Assembly: GCA_040901795.1 (NCBI GenBank)
Contig: JBBDYH010000167.1
Coordinates: 1-64,000 of the forward strand
Length of the DNA stretch: 64,000 nucleotides
DNA from: JBBDYH01 sp040901795
Lineage (GTDB): Bacteria > Planctomycetota > Planctomycetia > Pirellulales > JALHPA01
Direction: 5' to 3'
The notes beneath the pieces were generated by a model that saw only the letters and a program-made list of their open reading frames with translations, was not told the DNA's origin and made no database searches. This document shows, in pieces, positions 44,101-52,809 of this stretch; position 1 is the stretch's first letter, and every line of letters begins with the position of its first letter. A program made the translations under genes and the position numbers.

Positions 44101-45172
44101 GATCGTTGGTCTGGTAAGCGGTGCTGGCCGCGGCGTCGACCACCGACGTGCGATTGCCTTCGGCGTCGTAGCGGTACTGGATCGTGCGGCCGCCCGGCAA
44201 AGTCACGCTGGTGAGCTGGGCCGTAGCGTCATAGCCGTAGGTGGTCACCCCCTCCAACGTGGCGATGCTCGTCACCTGGCCGAGGAGACTATAGGTGTAA
44301 TCGAACCGCGAGTTCACGGCGCCACCGGGCGCGTGGTTGACGAGATGCGCGAGCTGCCCGGCCAGATCGTACTCGTAGGTTGTAAAAGTGCCGTTGCCGA
44401 GCTCCTTGCGGCTCAGGCGGCCGGCCTCGTCGTACGTATAGCCAACAATGGTCCCTCCCGATCCATCGGCCAATCGAGAAAGCCGCCCGCCGGCATCGTA
44501 CTCGTAGTTCACCGTGAAGCCGTGCTGGTCGACGCTGCGAGTTCGTCGCCCGTTCTCGTCGTAGGTGAACTCCAGGGACCGGCCGCTGGGATAAGTGATC
44601 TTCGTCAGCCGGTCTGCCGCATCGTCCGCTAACGCCGTCGTGCCAGTAACGTCGCTTGCGGTCAGGAGGTTGCCGCGAGCATCGTAGGTGTAGTCGACGA
44701 GGCGGCCGTCGTCGAACTCTTTGCGCGTGACCAGTCCGCGGCTGTCGTAGCTGTAGCCGATTGCATCGCCGCGACGGTTCACTGCCTCGAGCAGGTTGCC
44801 CAGCGCGTCGTACGAGAATTGCTCCGCGCTACCATCAGCATAAGCAATGGCGATCAGATTCCCCTCGCCGTCGTAACGGTATTCAAGCGCGTTGCCGCGC
44901 GCATCGCGGAGCTGCGACAGGGCCTCGAAGCGCTCGTCATAGCTGAGCGTTCGCGTATTGCCCAGGGCGTTGGTGCTCTGAACCAGATTGCCGTGCGCGT
45001 CATACTCGAATGCCGTGCTTGTGCCGGCCGGCGTCACCGAGGTGGTCAGATTGCCGAGCGAATCGTAGCGGTATTGGCTCACGCGGCCGAGCGGGTCGCG
45101 CGCTTCGGCCAGATCGCCAAAGTCGTTGTAGAGCAGCGTCGTGGGGCCGCTCAGCGCATCGCTGACTGTCAC
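41138..45172 (-). CDS. Giant surface protein, C-terminal part: RHS repeats, PKD and RTX domains (after frameshift)
   Basis: 1344 residues in this frame, which is actually open upstream to about 45236 (GVDTEGVTFSYGPAGTV). It holds about twenty YD/RHS repeats (YDSLGNL, YDANGNL types) and the RHS-associated core (DFDHTGSTVGLTSDAGGYVNRYSYLPFGE...LHMRARDYDPVTGRFISDDPIGL...). A short variable region (NCTELEKQRARLEQDF...) follows, then an RHS-unlike tail: DUF11/7619-like and Ig/PKD domains (VTFTDTAAAGTHTATIDWGDG) and RTX calcium turns (GGAANDILVGSLGDDILYGSGG). RHS cores usually end in a toxin; here they are internal. It is probably one gene with 45169-50196. Confidence 0.85.
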   Translation of the reverse strand: MTVSDALSGPTTLLYNDFGDLAEARDPLGRVSQYRYDSLGNLTTSVTPAGTSTAFEYDAHGNLVQSTNALGNTRTLSYDERFEALSQLRDARGNALEYRYDGEGNLIAIAYADGSAEQFSYDALGNLLEAVNRRGDAIGYSYDSRGLVTRKEFDDGRLVDYTYDARGNLLTASDVTGTTALADDAADRLTKITYPSGRSLEFTYDENGRRTRSVDQHGFTVNYEYDAGGRLSRLADGSGGTIVGYTYDEAGRLSRKELGNGTFTTYEYDLAGQLAHLVNHAPGGAVNSRFDYTYSLLGQVTSIATLEGVTTYGYDATAQLTSVTLPGGRTIQYRYDAEGNRTSVVDAAASTAYQTNDLNQYTAVGNETLTYDADGNLIAQSDGAGTTNYTYDDENRLLSVTRGADTWVYEYDVFGNRVAEVHNGLRTEYLVDPAGLGDVVAEFDASGAVVARYTHGLGLVSRVDTAGADAYYDFDHTGSTVGLTSDAGGYVNRYSYLPFGETTTVAAAVPNPFAYIGEYGVRTAGSGLLHMRARDYDPVTGRFISDDPIGLAGGDSNLRRYVGNDPVNRIDPSGLKSNCTELEKQRARLEQDFQDESDKYYEYMRPVEEAGDDDGDVARALFQTLGGEILFALIGAQFRETKREFGLGRDSDVSDADQRRDFQKINNRLYEIVDELHRINNQINSGKCDPDKPAARMAPHGSTGKPPPAAPLPPTGVPPATETGQSRKARAIDPNDITGPAGFGEQNFIQLEGVWPDTIRFENDPLKATAPAQEVFITHQLDADLDWSSFELSEIGFGSQIVTVPAGVQSYETRVEYQNPDGSPLLVDVAAALDLQMGVVTWTFRSVDPATGTFPEEVFAGFLPVNDGSGRGEGFVFYTIEPRSNLTTGTTVDQQASIVFDFNEPLVTNTFTNSIDIGSPTSSVASFDGPRSSTTFTVSWSGTDDNAGSGIASFDIFVSENGGEFTLFQDNTTATSAQFTGAPGSTYSFYSVATDNVGHVELAPARPDAQTTVDVTAQPQLTVSAINGPTVAVPGQLRSYFVTFTDTAAAGTHTATIDWGDGTVQNAFVGETTNGSTTAGTISFWHTYAGFGDFRPRLTVSDSQNNQTVVDGFVTVQTITLQPDPHDANKTALVVGGLAAVDDLILFEPEPNGARVRLYYNGSDMGSFNFNGSIAAYGQTGDDLIQVSPFLGVPALLFGQEGNDILVGGAANDILVGSLGDDILYGSGGRDLLFGGLGADYLQGSDFSGASPGDDSDLLLADFSVFDYDIAFLAGVYQSWTRVDTYSNRVAGLRTASLPLRLDATTIFNDFSLDRLFGGSSEDWLLHRIGHDFAGDMQVGEEVS

Positions 45173-48100
45173 AGTGCCGGCCGGCCCATAGCTGAAGGTG
45201 ACCCCCTCGGTGTCGACGCCGCGCGCCGCCCGGACGAGTCTTCCTCGCCGAGGGCGAAGTTGAACAGTCGCCGCAGGTCATGAGTGTACGTGCCAAGGTC
45301 GCTCAGATAAGTCGCCAACTGGGCCATGGAATTTTGATAGGCGCCCATCGTCAGTCCGGATGCAGTCACAACGTTGTCCCAGATCGCGTTCCACGCTTCA
45401 CTGGTCACCGCCGCTGGGCGGTTTGCTTCCTTAAGCGATTCCCAATCAACGGCGGCGTCGAACTCGGACAGCAATCCCAATGAAAAGTCGGCGGTGTCAC
45501 CGTCTGCTGTGGCCAAGAACTTCACGCGAACCTGGCCCTCTTGCCCTGGCCGGAGGACTCCCGCCGGTCCGTCTGGAGCAATACCCAACAAGCTGAGCGC
45601 CGAGCCGCTGTAGACGCTGTGTTCGGGGAGCCGGAGCAAGGCGCCCTCGGCAGCCAGGTCGAGGATTGGCGCGACGGCGTCTGTGTTTCCAAGATTCGTG
45701 TATTTGATGAGGAGCGAGCCTTCTCGGTTGAACCGGACGAACGCCGGCACGACGAGCTGCACATCGATCTGACTTACGGACGGCAGGATCTCGAAGGCAG
45801 CTTCTCGCACTGCAGTCTCGTTGCCATCGGTCGCGCGTACGTCGTAGACGCCCAGCGGCCGGCCCGATAAATCAAATGTCGCAAACAATAGCGCCTGGTT
45901 CGCGAAGTCGACGTCCGCGGCATCGATCATTGTGCTGCCCGACACCAGACTGACCATGGTCTGGTTCGTGAACTCGCTGCCTTCAATCTCGATCGTTACG
46001 CGGCCTGAGTTGCCGCCTTGATTCGATGAGACATTCTGGATCGTAAAGCCCGGCAGGCTCGCAGTAACGGTGAAATTGGCCGTCGCCGCGGCCCCGGCAC
46101 GGCTCTGCGCCAAAACATAGTACGTGCCCGGCTGTGTCAGCGGAACAACGAGCGTCTGGTCCGCCACTCCGATGGCTCGATTGACGAGGTCGAAGTCCCA
46201 CGCGGTCGGCAAGTCGCCGCGACGCAGGTACAGCTCGGTGCTCCCCTCGGTGGCCGCGCTGTCGAGTGTGACAAACATCGTCTCGCCGGCGCCGACCATT
46301 AATTGATAGTAACGGGCCTGATTGGGGCCAGTGAATTGGTCGGCGAAGGGTACGCCCAGTGTGAGCGCAGGAATTGAGAGCGAAACGATATCGGATGCCA
46401 AGACGTTGTTGGCGCGGTTCTCGTCGTTGGCCACTTGCGCGCGGCGATCGGTCTGGACAATGACCCGATAATTGCCCACGGCTACGGCCGGCGCCGAGAC
46501 GTTGAGTGTTTGTTGATAACTTCCGCCGGCCGTCAAACCGCCTGTATGGGGCACCACGGCCAGAAGCTGGTCGCTCGCATCGAGAACCGCATCCTGCGAG
46601 AGATAGACGGCGTCCTGCCAATCGCCGATGACCGGTTGTGCGGCGTTGTTCTGCACGGACCAGTTGACGGGAAACTCGCGGCCAATCGGCGCCATAGCCG
46701 GTGCATGGACGTTGGCGACTTGAATGTCGATCTGCGCCACTGCGGCGGCAAAGTCGCGGCCGGTCTCAATTGCTCGGTCATCGCTGAGAGTAACCGTATA
46801 AGTCCCGGGAGCGGTGGGTAGAGTTTGTGCGTAGCGGCCAGGGACCACGAGCGCTACGGTGTAGGTTCCTGCGGCCACGCCGGTGAACGCATAGTTGCCG
46901 GCGAGGTCGGTTTGGACGTTTATTTCGCCAGGATCAAATTGGCCGTTACCATTGGCATCGATGTAGATCGTCCAGTGCGCGAGGGCGGTTTCGCCAACGT
47001 CGCGGCTGCCGCTGCCGTTCTCGTCGTTGAAGACCGCCCCGCGGATTTGGCCCGCGCCGGCGAACCCGTACGCGAACACATCAGTGACAAAGTTGCGATC
47101 ACCGCTGAAGAGGTTGCCGGCGTCAATGTCGAAGAAGAAATGCTCGCCGTTTTCACTGAACTCGAAGCTGCTGAGAAAGAAGTTGCCGGTATCGGAACCG
47201 GTCAACCCGGTATGACTCACGGTGGCCAGCGCCGTGACTCCGTCGGCAAGGCGCCGCACAAACAGATCGTCGCGCGATTCGCCATTGATATCGACAAAAT
47301 TCGGAACCAGGTTTGCCGCGTTGCTCAAGATGGCGACGAGACTGCCATCGGCGCTGATTTCCAAGGCGGATGAGTGATCGTTGCCAGCGGATCCGTCTGG
47401 CGCCGCGCTGACAAGCGTCGTGATTCCGGTGGCCAAATTGCGCAAAAAGGCGTCTCGGCGGTTGTTCGTGTCGCCGGCAACGAGATTGTTTGCACTGCTG
47501 GTGAACGCGACAAAGTTGCCGTCATGGCTGGCTGACAAGCCGAACGACTGACTGTTGCCGACCGTCCCACCGCTGTCCACGCTCACCGGCGTGGTCGTGT
47601 TTGTGTCCAAGTCACGTCGAAAAATGTCACGCGACGTGTTGTTGTCTCCGGACACCAAATCGCTTGCGACACTGCCGAAGAAAACATAGCGGCCATCGGC
47701 GGAGAAGACGAACTGGGTATCAGCGGCGTCACCTGAGGCGGCGTTGCCCGTGGCCCCTCCACTGGCGGCGACGCTTGCCGCTTCGATCTGTGTGGAGGCA
47801 ATGTCATACACGAAGAGGTCGATGTTGCTGTTCGAGTCGCTCACGCCTGCCGCCAAATCGGCTGCCAGGCTGGCGAATGCCAGCTTGCTGCCATCGGGGC
47901 TGAAAATCGGCCAGAACGATGAACCATTGCCCCCGCTCGTGGCATTGCCGGGAAGATGACTGACCAGCCGCGTCGTGCCGGTGACCACGTCGCGGATAAA
48001 TATGTCGCGACCGAGGCCAAACTCGCTGCCGTTGTTGTCGATGAAGCCGTTCACCAGGTCGCCGGACTGGGTGCTAAAGGCGACGTAGCGGCCGTCTGGG

Positions 48101-50196
48101 CTGAACGCGAACTCCCGCGGACCCAGGTCAACTCCATTCGACGCCTGGCTGGCCGTGGTCACCGTCACCATCTGCGTAGCGCCCGTGTCGCGATTGCGAA
48201 GATATAGCTGACCTCGGCGGTTGGGATCCGGGACGTTCGAATCCAGGCTGGCGACGCTGCCAAAAACGATGAACCGCCCGTCGTCGCTGAGCTGCGCAGC
48301 GCGTGGGCTGCCGTCGCGGGCGACCCCGCCGGCCACGTCCTCAACTGTGACCTGACCACTGACCCGGTCGCGCACGTAGAGGTGCGGTCCAAACTCGATC
48401 GGCACATCGGCTATCAATGGGGCGCTAGCAAGAAACGCCACATAGCGGCCGTCGGCCGTCACGTCCGCTAGGGCGCCACCTTTGAGCTCCTCGCGCGGCA
48501 GAAAGCTGCTGCGCTGGGAAGCGAGCTGGGTGTTGCCGGCGCTTAGATTGCGCACAAAGACGTCTAGGAAACCTGAGTTGTCCTGACCGGCGACGAGATC
48601 GCTGGAATGGCTTTCGAAGGCGATGACGCTTCCGTCTGCGCTCATCGCAGGCGTATAGGCGCCGTTGTTTCCGGTGCCCGAGCCTGCGCGATTCATGCTC
48701 ACCAGCGCCGTGGTATTCGCCTGCATGTCTCGGACGAAGATGTCGCGACGGCGCATGCCGCCTTGCTCCCCCGGCTGATCGAGAGCCCCATCGTTGTTGT
48801 CGGCCAGGTCGACCACTAGATTGGTGGCCTCGCTGGTGAAGGCAACATAGCGGCCGTCGCTGGTCAGCACCGGCGCACCGGCAGAAAAATCGAAGGGGTA
48901 TTGAGACGTTCCCGAGACCCGGTTCCCGGTGGCCGTACCGGTCGCATTCAAGCTCACCGCTCGCGTGGCGCCGGTTTGCAAGTCGCGGAGAATGACGTCG
49001 TTGGCCCCATTCGTATCGCTGAGTCCCGCGATCAAATCAATTTCTCCGCTCACAAACGCCACAAAGCGGCCGTCGGGCGTCATCGAACCCGCAACGCCAC
49101 CGGTGGCCGTATTGCCGTTGGCACTGATCGTAACCACCGTGGTCGTGCCAAGCTGCCGATCGCGAAGATAGACGTTCGTGCCCTCGAACGTGGCATTTTG
49201 CGGGACGAGGTTATCGGAACTGGTTTCGAAGATGACGAAGCGGCCGTCGGCGCTGATCGCGCGGCCAAGGCCCAGAGATGCTCCCCCGTTGGCGCGGTCC
49301 ACCTCCTGGGAATCGGTCGAGATTAACTCCGTCGTGTTCGCGACGAGGTCACGGGCATAGATCTGCGAGCGGTGGTCGGTCTCGCTGATGCTGGCAAAGA
49401 TAACCACGCGGCCGTTGTCGCTGATCCGCGGCCCGGAGCTCTGGGTAGTCTCCGGCGCGTCGGGAAGGTCGCGGCTCACTAGGACCGTCGTCCCCAGCAA
49501 CAGGTCGCGCACAAACACGTCGCGGCCGGGGTTGACGTCGTCGCCTGTGAGGTTGCTGGCGAAGCTGTCGAAGGCCACGTAGCGACCATCAGCGCTGATG
49601 CTGGCATTGAACGAACCTAGGTTGCCCCCCGTTGTGCCGCTGAGGCTCTTACTGACTAGCGTGGTGGTCCCCGTCTGCAGATTGCGCAAGAAGAGATCGG
49701 GATGTCCGCTGCCGCTGATAATGCTCTCAGTTGTTAAATTGCCAGCCTCGCTCTCGAACAAGATATAACGGCCGTCCGGGCTGATCTTCGGGTTAAACGA
49801 GGGGTTGTCGCCGCTGCCGGTTCCGGCGGCGTTGAAACTGATGAGTGAAGTCTCGCCGGTGCTGCGGTTGAACAAGAAAACGTCCGTGAGAGGCGTGGCG
49901 CTGTTCGAAGCTCGATTGGTGTCATTAGGCACCAGATCATTGGCGTCGCTCTGAAACACAACCAGTTGCCCGTCGGCGCTGATGCTGGTGGCCTGGCCCC
50001 GCAGCAAAGAATTTCCCTCGCCGGTGGAGCCGAGCAAACTCGCGTCGGCCAGGCTGATGGGCTCGACGGCCAGCAGGATCCGGTTCTCCAGTCGCTCGAA
50101 CAGGTGCGACCGACTTCGACGTGTCGAGCGAAGAACGGCAAAAGCCGACGAACCCGCGCGCCTTTGCCGTCGTCGTGCGCGATTTCGCAACCTCAT
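45169..50196 (-). CDS. Giant surface protein, N-terminal part: WD40-like repeats, SdrB/CARDB domains
   Basis: 1675 residues. The ATG at 50196 (MRLRNRARRRQRR) follows GGGGGT; then the targeting motif LFERLENRILLA. About nineteen PD40 propeller-type repeats follow, each 50-60 residues (ISADGRYVAFDSFASNL...DVFVRDLLTGTTVLVS pattern). Next are an SdrD-B-like domain (GQIRGAVFNDENGSGSRDVGETALAHWTIYIDANGNGQFDPGE), a CARDB domain, a PPC-like beta domain (YYQLMVGAGETMFVTLDS), and a final helical part. The frame ends ALGEEDSSGRRAAST...; one base change near 45235 would join it to the RHS frame for a roughly 3,030-residue protein. Confidence 0.87.
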   Translation of the reverse strand: MRLRNRARRRQRRAGSSAFAVLRSTRRSRSHLFERLENRILLAVEPISLADASLLGSTGEGNSLLRGQATSISADGQLVVFQSDANDLVPNDTNRASNSATPLTDVFLFNRSTGETSLISFNAAGTGSGDNPSFNPKISPDGRYILFESEAGNLTTESIISGSGHPDLFLRNLQTGTTTLVSKSLSGTTGGNLGSFNASISADGRYVAFDSFASNLTGDDVNPGRDVFVRDLLLGTTVLVSRDLPDAPETTQSSGPRISDNGRVVIFASISETDHRSQIYARDLVANTTELISTDSQEVDRANGGASLGLGRAISADGRFVIFETSSDNLVPQNATFEGTNVYLRDRQLGTTTVVTISANGNTATGGVAGSMTPDGRFVAFVSGEIDLIAGLSDTNGANDVILRDLQTGATRAVSLNATGTATGNRVSGTSQYPFDFSAGAPVLTSDGRYVAFTSEATNLVVDLADNNDGALDQPGEQGGMRRRDIFVRDMQANTTALVSMNRAGSGTGNNGAYTPAMSADGSVIAFESHSSDLVAGQDNSGFLDVFVRNLSAGNTQLASQRSSFLPREELKGGALADVTADGRYVAFLASAPLIADVPIEFGPHLYVRDRVSGQVTVEDVAGGVARDGSPRAAQLSDDGRFIVFGSVASLDSNVPDPNRRGQLYLRNRDTGATQMVTVTTASQASNGVDLGPREFAFSPDGRYVAFSTQSGDLVNGFIDNNGSEFGLGRDIFIRDVVTGTTRLVSHLPGNATSGGNGSSFWPIFSPDGSKLAFASLAADLAAGVSDSNSNIDLFVYDIASTQIEAASVAASGGATGNAASGDAADTQFVFSADGRYVFFGSVASDLVSGDNNTSRDIFRRDLDTNTTTPVSVDSGGTVGNSQSFGLSASHDGNFVAFTSSANNLVAGDTNNRRDAFLRNLATGITTLVSAAPDGSAGNDHSSALEISADGSLVAILSNAANLVPNFVDINGESRDDLFVRRLADGVTALATVSHTGLTGSDTGNFFLSSFEFSENGEHFFFDIDAGNLFSGDRNFVTDVFAYGFAGAGQIRGAVFNDENGSGSRDVGETALAHWTIYIDANGNGQFDPGEINVQTDLAGNYAFTGVAAGTYTVALVVPGRYAQTLPTAPGTYTVTLSDDRAIETGRDFAAAVAQIDIQVANVHAPAMAPIGREFPVNWSVQNNAAQPVIGDWQDAVYLSQDAVLDASDQLLAVVPHTGGLTAGGSYQQTLNVSAPAVAVGNYRVIVQTDRRAQVANDENRANNVLASDIVSLSIPALTLGVPFADQFTGPNQARYYQLMVGAGETMFVTLDSAATEGSTELYLRRGDLPTAWDFDLVNRAIGVADQTLVVPLTQPGTYYVLAQSRAGAAATANFTVTASLPGFTIQNVSSNQGGNSGRVTIEIEGSEFTNQTMVSLVSGSTMIDAADVDFANQALLFATFDLSGRPLGVYDVRATDGNETAVREAAFEILPSVSQIDVQLVVPAFVRFNREGSLLIKYTNLGNTDAVAPILDLAAEGALLRLPEHSVYSGSALSLLGIAPDGPAGVLRPGQEGQVRVKFLATADGDTADFSLGLLSEFDAAVDWESLKEANRPAAVTSEAWNAIWDNVVTASGLTMGAYQNSMAQLATYLSDLGTYTHDLRRLFNFALGEEDSSGRRAASTPRGSPSAMGRPAL

Positions 50197-50453
50197 CGAG
50201 CACCCCCGTTGGAATCCGGCCAGCAAAGAACTAAGCCGCGTGCGAAGAAAGGAAGATCGTCGTCGCTATGGACCGTGTAAGTCGACGCGGCACTACGTTG
50301 CGCCTCAACATCCGAACCGGCAGTCAGTGCCCGCGACGCGGCTTGCAGGGTCTTACGTCCTGGCTATGGTAATACCCAGTCGCTGCAATGCAAGCGCGTG
50401 GATTGTCAATAGTAGACAATTGGGCTAACGCGGCTTAAACAGCAGACGATTCA
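50197..50453. other. Intergenic region upstream of the giant gene
   Basis: The interval between the giant surface gene and the symporter stop holds no gene I can support. It must include the giant gene's promoter and the symporter terminator; I cannot locate either. Confidence 0.4.
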
Positions 50454-52214
50454 TTATCCATGTTGCCGTCCAGCCGTTGTGTTCGGCTGCGTCAGCAGCG
50501 ACACCACGACCAATACCGCAAAGCCCAGCGGGATCGTGACGATGCCGGGCTGGCTGAAGGGGACGGGCGAGTTGGCAGCCGGCAAACCGTAGACGCTCGT
50601 AAACGTGTCGCCGCTGAGGAGGATCCAGGCCAGCGACGACGCCATGCCCACCACGATCGCCGCGGCAATGCCTTGTTTGGTGGTCCGCTTCCAAAACAAG
50701 AGCATCACCAGTGACGGCAGGTTCGCTGACGCCGCGACGCTGAACGCCCAGCCGACCAGGTAGCTGACGTTAAGCTCTTTAAAGAGGATGCCCAGCACGA
50801 TGGCGATCAGGCCGACGACGACGGCCGAGATCTTGCCGATGCGGACTTTTTCGTGATCGGTCATCTCGAAGCGAAATACGCTGTTCAACAGATCATGGAC
50901 CACCGCGCCGCTGGCGGCGACGATGAGACCACTCACGGTGCCCAGCACCGTCGTAAACGCGATGGCCGAAATGATCGCGAATAACCAGCCCCCGTCGGGG
51001 AAGCTCTTCGCCAACAGCGGCGCGGCCATGTTCGTGTCGCTCACGTCGAGCGCGCCGCTCACCATGGCGCCCAGTCCCAGATAAAGCGTGAGGATATAAA
51101 AGAAGCCGATGCTGCCGATGCCGACTAAAGTGCTCTTTCGCGCGGCCGCCTGATCCTTCACCGTGTAATAGCGAATGAGGATGTGCGGCAGCGAGGCGGT
51201 GCCCGCGAACAGCGCCAGCATCAGCGAGATGAAGTTGAGCTTGTCGAAGAGTTTGTCGCTGCGGATTCCGCTGAACTGCGGGTGGTTGCCGGGACGCAGC
51301 ACTTCGCCCCCGTCCGTCGAGTTGGGGGAGTAGGTGACCACGCGCGTGCCGTCGTCGAGCCTTTGTTCCGTCGATCGCCAGAGCACAATTTCGCTCTGTT
51401 GAATGGTGCTGAGGAACTCCAGCGGCCCGAGCGGTCCCGTCTCACGAACGCCTCCGGGCAACCGGCTAATATGACCCACTGGCCGCAGATCGGTCATGCC
51501 GGAACCAGTGCCTTGCGGCAGGCCGTTGATCAGTTTATCTCCATCCGGTTCAATGGTAACAATCTGCGGATCCATTGCTTCCGGACGGTCGTCAACGTCG
51601 AGCCCGCGCACAAGGATCAACCCAGTCAGGATCGCGCTAAACAGCACCAGCAGCGAGCCTTTCAGAAACTGCACGTACGTTGTCGAAACCATGCCCGCCG
51701 TGACGACAATCAACACCACGATCGCGCCGACGAGGATCACGCCAACTTCGTGGGGAAAGCCCAACAGCGGCCGGATCAGCACGCCAGCGCCGACCATCTG
51801 CGGAATCAAGTAAAAGATACTCACCACGAGCGTGCTGATGGCGGCTGTGAGCTTGATCGCTCGCGATTGGAATCGGCTGTCAAGCGCGTCGGCGAACGTG
51901 TAGCGGCCCAATCGCTTGAGCGGCTCCGCGACGACGAACAACGCGACGATCCACCCGGCCAGGTAGCCGACCGAATAGAGAAACCCGTCGTAGCCGTAGA
52001 AGGCGATCATGCCGCAGATGCCGAGGAACGACGCCGCCGAGAGGTAATCGCCGGCAAAGGCCACACCATTGATGAACCAGGGAATGTTGCCGCCGGCTGC
52101 ATAGTAGCCGTGTGCCGAACGCGAGCGCCGTGCGAAATAGAAGCTTAGTCCCAGCGTCAGCGCGACGAACAGTCCGAATACGACGATCGCCAGCACAGAC
52201 ACTTCGTGGATCAC
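50454..52214 (-). CDS. actP: Cation/acetate symporter (SSS family)
   Basis: 586-residue sodium:solute symporter with about 13 helices. The hallmark SSS blocks are the N-terminal SRSAHGYYAAGGNIPWFINGVAFAGDYLSAASFLGICGMIAFYGYDG, MVSTTYVQFLKGSLLVLFSAIL, and the later SLPHILIRYYTVKDQAAARKSTLVGIGS. The combination fits the ActP/MctC branch (acetate and short monocarboxylates). A roughly 130-residue polar loop (DVDDRPEAMDPQIVTIEPDGDKLINGLPQG...) sits between helices. It starts with GTG at 52214, overlapping the DUF485 stop (GTGA). The gene symbol reflects family assignment, not proven substrate. Confidence 0.85.
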   Translation of the reverse strand: MIHEVSVLAIVVFGLFVALTLGLSFYFARRSRSAHGYYAAGGNIPWFINGVAFAGDYLSAASFLGICGMIAFYGYDGFLYSVGYLAGWIVALFVVAEPLKRLGRYTFADALDSRFQSRAIKLTAAISTLVVSIFYLIPQMVGAGVLIRPLLGFPHEVGVILVGAIVVLIVVTAGMVSTTYVQFLKGSLLVLFSAILTGLILVRGLDVDDRPEAMDPQIVTIEPDGDKLINGLPQGTGSGMTDLRPVGHISRLPGGVRETGPLGPLEFLSTIQQSEIVLWRSTEQRLDDGTRVVTYSPNSTDGGEVLRPGNHPQFSGIRSDKLFDKLNFISLMLALFAGTASLPHILIRYYTVKDQAAARKSTLVGIGSIGFFYILTLYLGLGAMVSGALDVSDTNMAAPLLAKSFPDGGWLFAIISAIAFTTVLGTVSGLIVAASGAVVHDLLNSVFRFEMTDHEKVRIGKISAVVVGLIAIVLGILFKELNVSYLVGWAFSVAASANLPSLVMLLFWKRTTKQGIAAAIVVGMASSLAWILLSGDTFTSVYGLPAANSPVPFSQPGIVTIPLGFAVLVVVSLLTQPNTTAGRQHG

Positions 52215-52504
52215 TGCGGCCTCTTCGCGGAACGTGCCGGAACGGGAAGGCGGCAGAGCCAGACATAGACCAGAGCCAACACGAACGCGGCCACGATTAG
52301 CCCTAGCCCGTAGACGATGGCCAGATTCACGCCGGCCATCACGACGGTGTCCATGATTTTGGGATTGAAGGCGTTGATGGCCACGAAACCGCCGTAAAGG
52401 AGAAGATAGGCCAGAAACAAGACCGCGCCGTAGCGGGCGTTGCGAGCGGCACTTTTGGGATCGTACGTTTCTGGCTGGGTTGGTTGGTGTTCAAAAGCCG
52501 GCAT
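52211..52504 (-). CDS. DUF485 membrane protein, symporter partner
   Basis: 97 residues with the two-helix DUF485 pattern (RYGAVLFLAYLLLYGGFVAINAFNPKIM and NLAIVYGLGLIVAAFVLALVYVWL). DUF485 genes are almost always directly upstream of acetate/SSS symporter genes, and here its stop overlaps the symporter's start by four bases. The ATG at 52504 follows CGGAG by eight bases; the frame to 52558 is not needed. Confidence 0.88.
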   Translation of the reverse strand: MPAFEHQPTQPETYDPKSAARNARYGAVLFLAYLLLYGGFVAINAFNPKIMDTVVMAGVNLAIVYGLGLIVAAFVLALVYVWLCRLPVPARSAKRPQ

Positions 52505-52809
52505 CTTGCGACTCCGTTTTGCGCTTGCATTCCTGTGTTCTTGAGTTGAGGCCGCCAACGCTGCCCAACTCCTAGATCACACAATTACCACGAATGGAGC
52601 AGGTGGGCAACTGGAATCGAACATCTGCTCGTTCGCAGACTATGCGACCGGTAATTTTGATTGAGTTGGTTCCGCTTGCGGACCGCTGTCAAAAGGTCCC
52701 GCCCGGCAGGCGGGGCGCACAAGGCGCGTTTACGCCACTGGCATGAACCGAGAAGCGCGGCTAACCTAGGGAGGCATTTTCCCACGTATCGCGCTCGTAA
52801 CACCGATTC
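52505..52809. other. Intergenic, possible degenerate tRNA-like stretch
   Basis: Contains no CDS. On the minus strand around 52601-52625 a tRNA-like 3' end (GATGTTCGATTCCAGTTGCCCACC) is visible, but its T-stem does not pair and no matching acceptor or anticodon arm exists. It also holds the divergent promoters of the DUF485 and nucleoside phosphorylase genes, which I cannot place. Confidence 0.35.

Noticed and set aside
45169..45175. GTGA overlap as a genuine translational-coupling start of a separate RHS gene
   Set aside because: The second frame is open and RHS-like for about 60 bases upstream of this GTG, so a frameshift in one gene fits better.
52601..52680. tRNA-like 3' end (GTTCGATTCCAGTTGCCCACC) on the minus strand
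   Set aside because: The T-stem does not pair, and no acceptor, D-arm or anticodon arm in the right spacing is present. At best a degenerate fragment.
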